Below, one piece after another: positions 5,874-6,983 of a stretch of DNA of 6,983 nt. Below the pieces are notes generated by a model. The model saw only the letters and a list, made by a program, of their open reading frames with translations. It was not told the origin of the DNA and searched no databases. Within the stretch, counting starts at the first letter, position 1; every line of letters begins with the position of its first letter. The stretch comes from Betaproteobacteria bacterium (GTDB lineage Bacteria; Pseudomonadota; Gammaproteobacteria; Burkholderiales; Casimicrobiaceae). Made by a program: the position numbers and the translations under genes. The stretch is from contig JAAFHR010000173.1 of the NCBI GenBank assembly GCA_013298455.1, forward strand, positions 1 through 6,983. Reading direction: 5' to 3'.

Positions 5874-6983
5874 TCAGCGAGCAACAAATACCGAAACGCT
5901 TCTAGGCGGCACGGAGAACGCGCCGGTCGCCGCATCAAATCTTGATGACTCACGCACGCGTTGGTCCGCAGCTGATCTGCCCGCCAACAACGGGTGCAAC
6001 GACAGTGATTTGCCCTTCAGTTCCACCGCTGAAAACTGCTGCGGAATCTTATCCACATTGATTACATACACGATGGTTGCAAAGTTCGCACCGGGATACC
6101 CAACACCGTCGAGCATCGCGGCAACCACGGTCGGCACCTGCTGTGAACCCACATTCAGAAACGTCAATAGCTGCTTGATGTCCTCTGCACTTCGCAATCG
6201 AAACAACGAACTACTCGAACGAATTTTCAGCAAATCGCGAAACGCGTCGCGCGTGAATGCGATGTCTTTCGCCGTCGGCTTGATGTTGCCCACACGAAGT
6301 CGCGGCTCGATCATCGCCCAGTTCGCGGCGTTGTCATCTTTGCGCGGCAAACCGGTGGCGAAATAGTTGTCTTGATACGTCCAATCGAGTCGGTTGAACC
6401 AATCGCCTGAATCGAAGCTGTTGCGATCCATGGATTTGCTTCGCAGTACATCAATGCCCGCATGGAAATACGCAACACCCTGGCTAAACGCTGTGAGCGC
6501 CGCGCCCAGAACTTGCACGCGGGCGCGATCCTCACTGCTCGTCTCAAGCGGCAGCTTGTACGCATTGAGATCAAACAGCGTTTCGTTGTCGTGATTCTCA
6601 ACGTAGTTCACAACTTCGTTCGGCTGCGTCACGTAACCCGCAGCTGCGCCGTTGTAGTCGATTTTCTCAAGCGTCACCACTTCATCGCGATAGTTGCGCA
6701 TCGTGTAGTCGCGAATTGATCCGGCGAGGCCAATGCGAATCATGTCAGCCGTGCGTATCAAATCCTGTTGTGATTGCGACGAACCTGCGAGCGCATTTGG
6801 GTCGTAGTGCATGCCGTTAAGAAAGCCTTGGTTCTTGACCAGCGCCTCAGCGTTGTCGCCGTAACCACCACCCCGCGCAGCGTCGCGACCACGATCAGTA
6901 AACGTGCCAATGCCCGATCCATTCAGTGAGAGCTGCGAGGCCTGCACAAAGCGCTTGCCGTTTTCTACTTCGCCGAAATTCCA
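5874..6983 (-). CDS. pulA: Pullulanase-type alpha-1,6-glucosidase, C-terminal part (5' end outside window)
   Basis: This GH13 debranching enzyme hydrolyses alpha-1,6 links in pullulan, starch or glycogen. The window holds the last 369 codons; the frame is open to the right edge, and the GTG at 6947 is not the true start. Residues are numbered from the edge. WNFGEV (1-6) follows directly on the usual GEGW motif, so the acid/base glutamate should lie just outside. GIGTFTDRGRDAARGGG (24-40) is typical of pullulanases. VENHDNETLFD (128-138) is GH13 conserved region IV, with H131 and the transition-state aspartate D132. SMDRNSFDSGDWFNRLDW (184-201) is another hallmark. The last ~75 residues form the C-terminal beta domain, ending VPPRSVSVFVAR. 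Signal peptide, N-terminal domains and nucleophile lie outside, so localisation cannot be judged. It is convergent with the atp operon. The symbol is by family only. Confidence 0.93.
   Translation of the reverse strand, partial: WNFGEVENGKRFVQASQLSLNGSGIGTFTDRGRDAARGGGYGDNAEALVKNQGFLNGMHYDPNALAGSSQSQQDLIRTADMIRIGLAGSIRDYTMRNYRDEVVTLEKIDYNGAAAGYVTQPNEVVNYVENHDNETLFDLNAYKLPLETSSEDRARVQVLGAALTAFSQGVAYFHAGIDVLRSKSMDRNSFDSGDWFNRLDWTYQDNYFATGLPRKDDNAANWAMIEPRLRVGNIKPTAKDIAFTRDAFRDLLKIRSSSSLFRLRSAEDIKQLLTFLNVGSQQVPTVVAAMLDGVGYPGANFATIVYVINVDKIPQQFSAVELKGKSLSLHPLLAGRSAADQRVRESSRFDAATGAFSVPPRSVSVFVAR

Noticed and set aside
6010..6366. 118-codon + strand frame inside the pullulanase region
   Set aside because: Antisense to a well-supported GH13 coding sequence and without any recognisable domain.
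6945..6947. GTG as the start of the - strand pullulanase gene
   Set aside because: The frame continues upstream to the window edge with the conserved residues WNFGEVENGKRF, so the gene is cut by the window and this is an internal valine codon.

Overview
The window holds most of a bacterial F1Fo ATP synthase operon on the + strand (atpF, atpH, atpA, atpG, atpD, atpC, positions 52-5623). It is followed by a 250-base junction packed with hairpins, and then by the 3' part of a convergent gene on the - strand for a pullulanase-type alpha-1,6-glucosidase (5874-6983, running off the right edge). All seven coding regions look intact within the window. I see no frameshifts, tRNA, rRNA, CRISPR array or insertion sequence.

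Organism: gene order, a 156-residue b subunit, and alpha/beta sequences very close to those of E. coli and related bacteria point to a proteobacterium, most likely a gammaproteobacterium. The junction carries an inverted pair of elements beginning GTAGGAGCGG and a pair of TAGCCC...GCATC...GGG palindromes. Both resemble repeats I know from intergenic regions of Xanthomonadales (Lysobacterales) and relatives. The order-level placement is an inference from memory and is only moderately secure.

Layout: positions 1-51 are the leader of atpF; atpB and atpE should lie to the left. atpF and atpH are 2 nt apart. atpH and atpA are separated by 118 nt holding a 7-bp hairpin over the atpH stop codon and a 27-bp imperfect inverted repeat built from a 7-nt tandem unit. 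atpA-atpG (23 nt) and atpG-atpD (45 nt) are ordinary gaps. atpD-atpC is separated by 131 nt holding another long inverted repeat and a 42-codon open frame whose stop overlaps the atpC start as TAATG. After atpC come an 11-bp GC-rich terminator, two related palindromes in opposite orientation, and a REPIN-like inverted pair ending 8 nt from the pullulanase stop codon.

Function: b (AtpF) and delta (AtpH) form the peripheral stalk, alpha and beta (AtpA, AtpD) the catalytic hexamer, and gamma and epsilon (AtpG, AtpC) the rotor shaft. The complex makes ATP from the proton (or sodium) gradient. The pullulanase is unrelated: it debranches alpha-1,6 links in pullulan, starch or glycogen. The genes are housekeeping or ordinary metabolic; the interest is in the repeats placed inside and after the operon. 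I found no convincing new multi-gene system.
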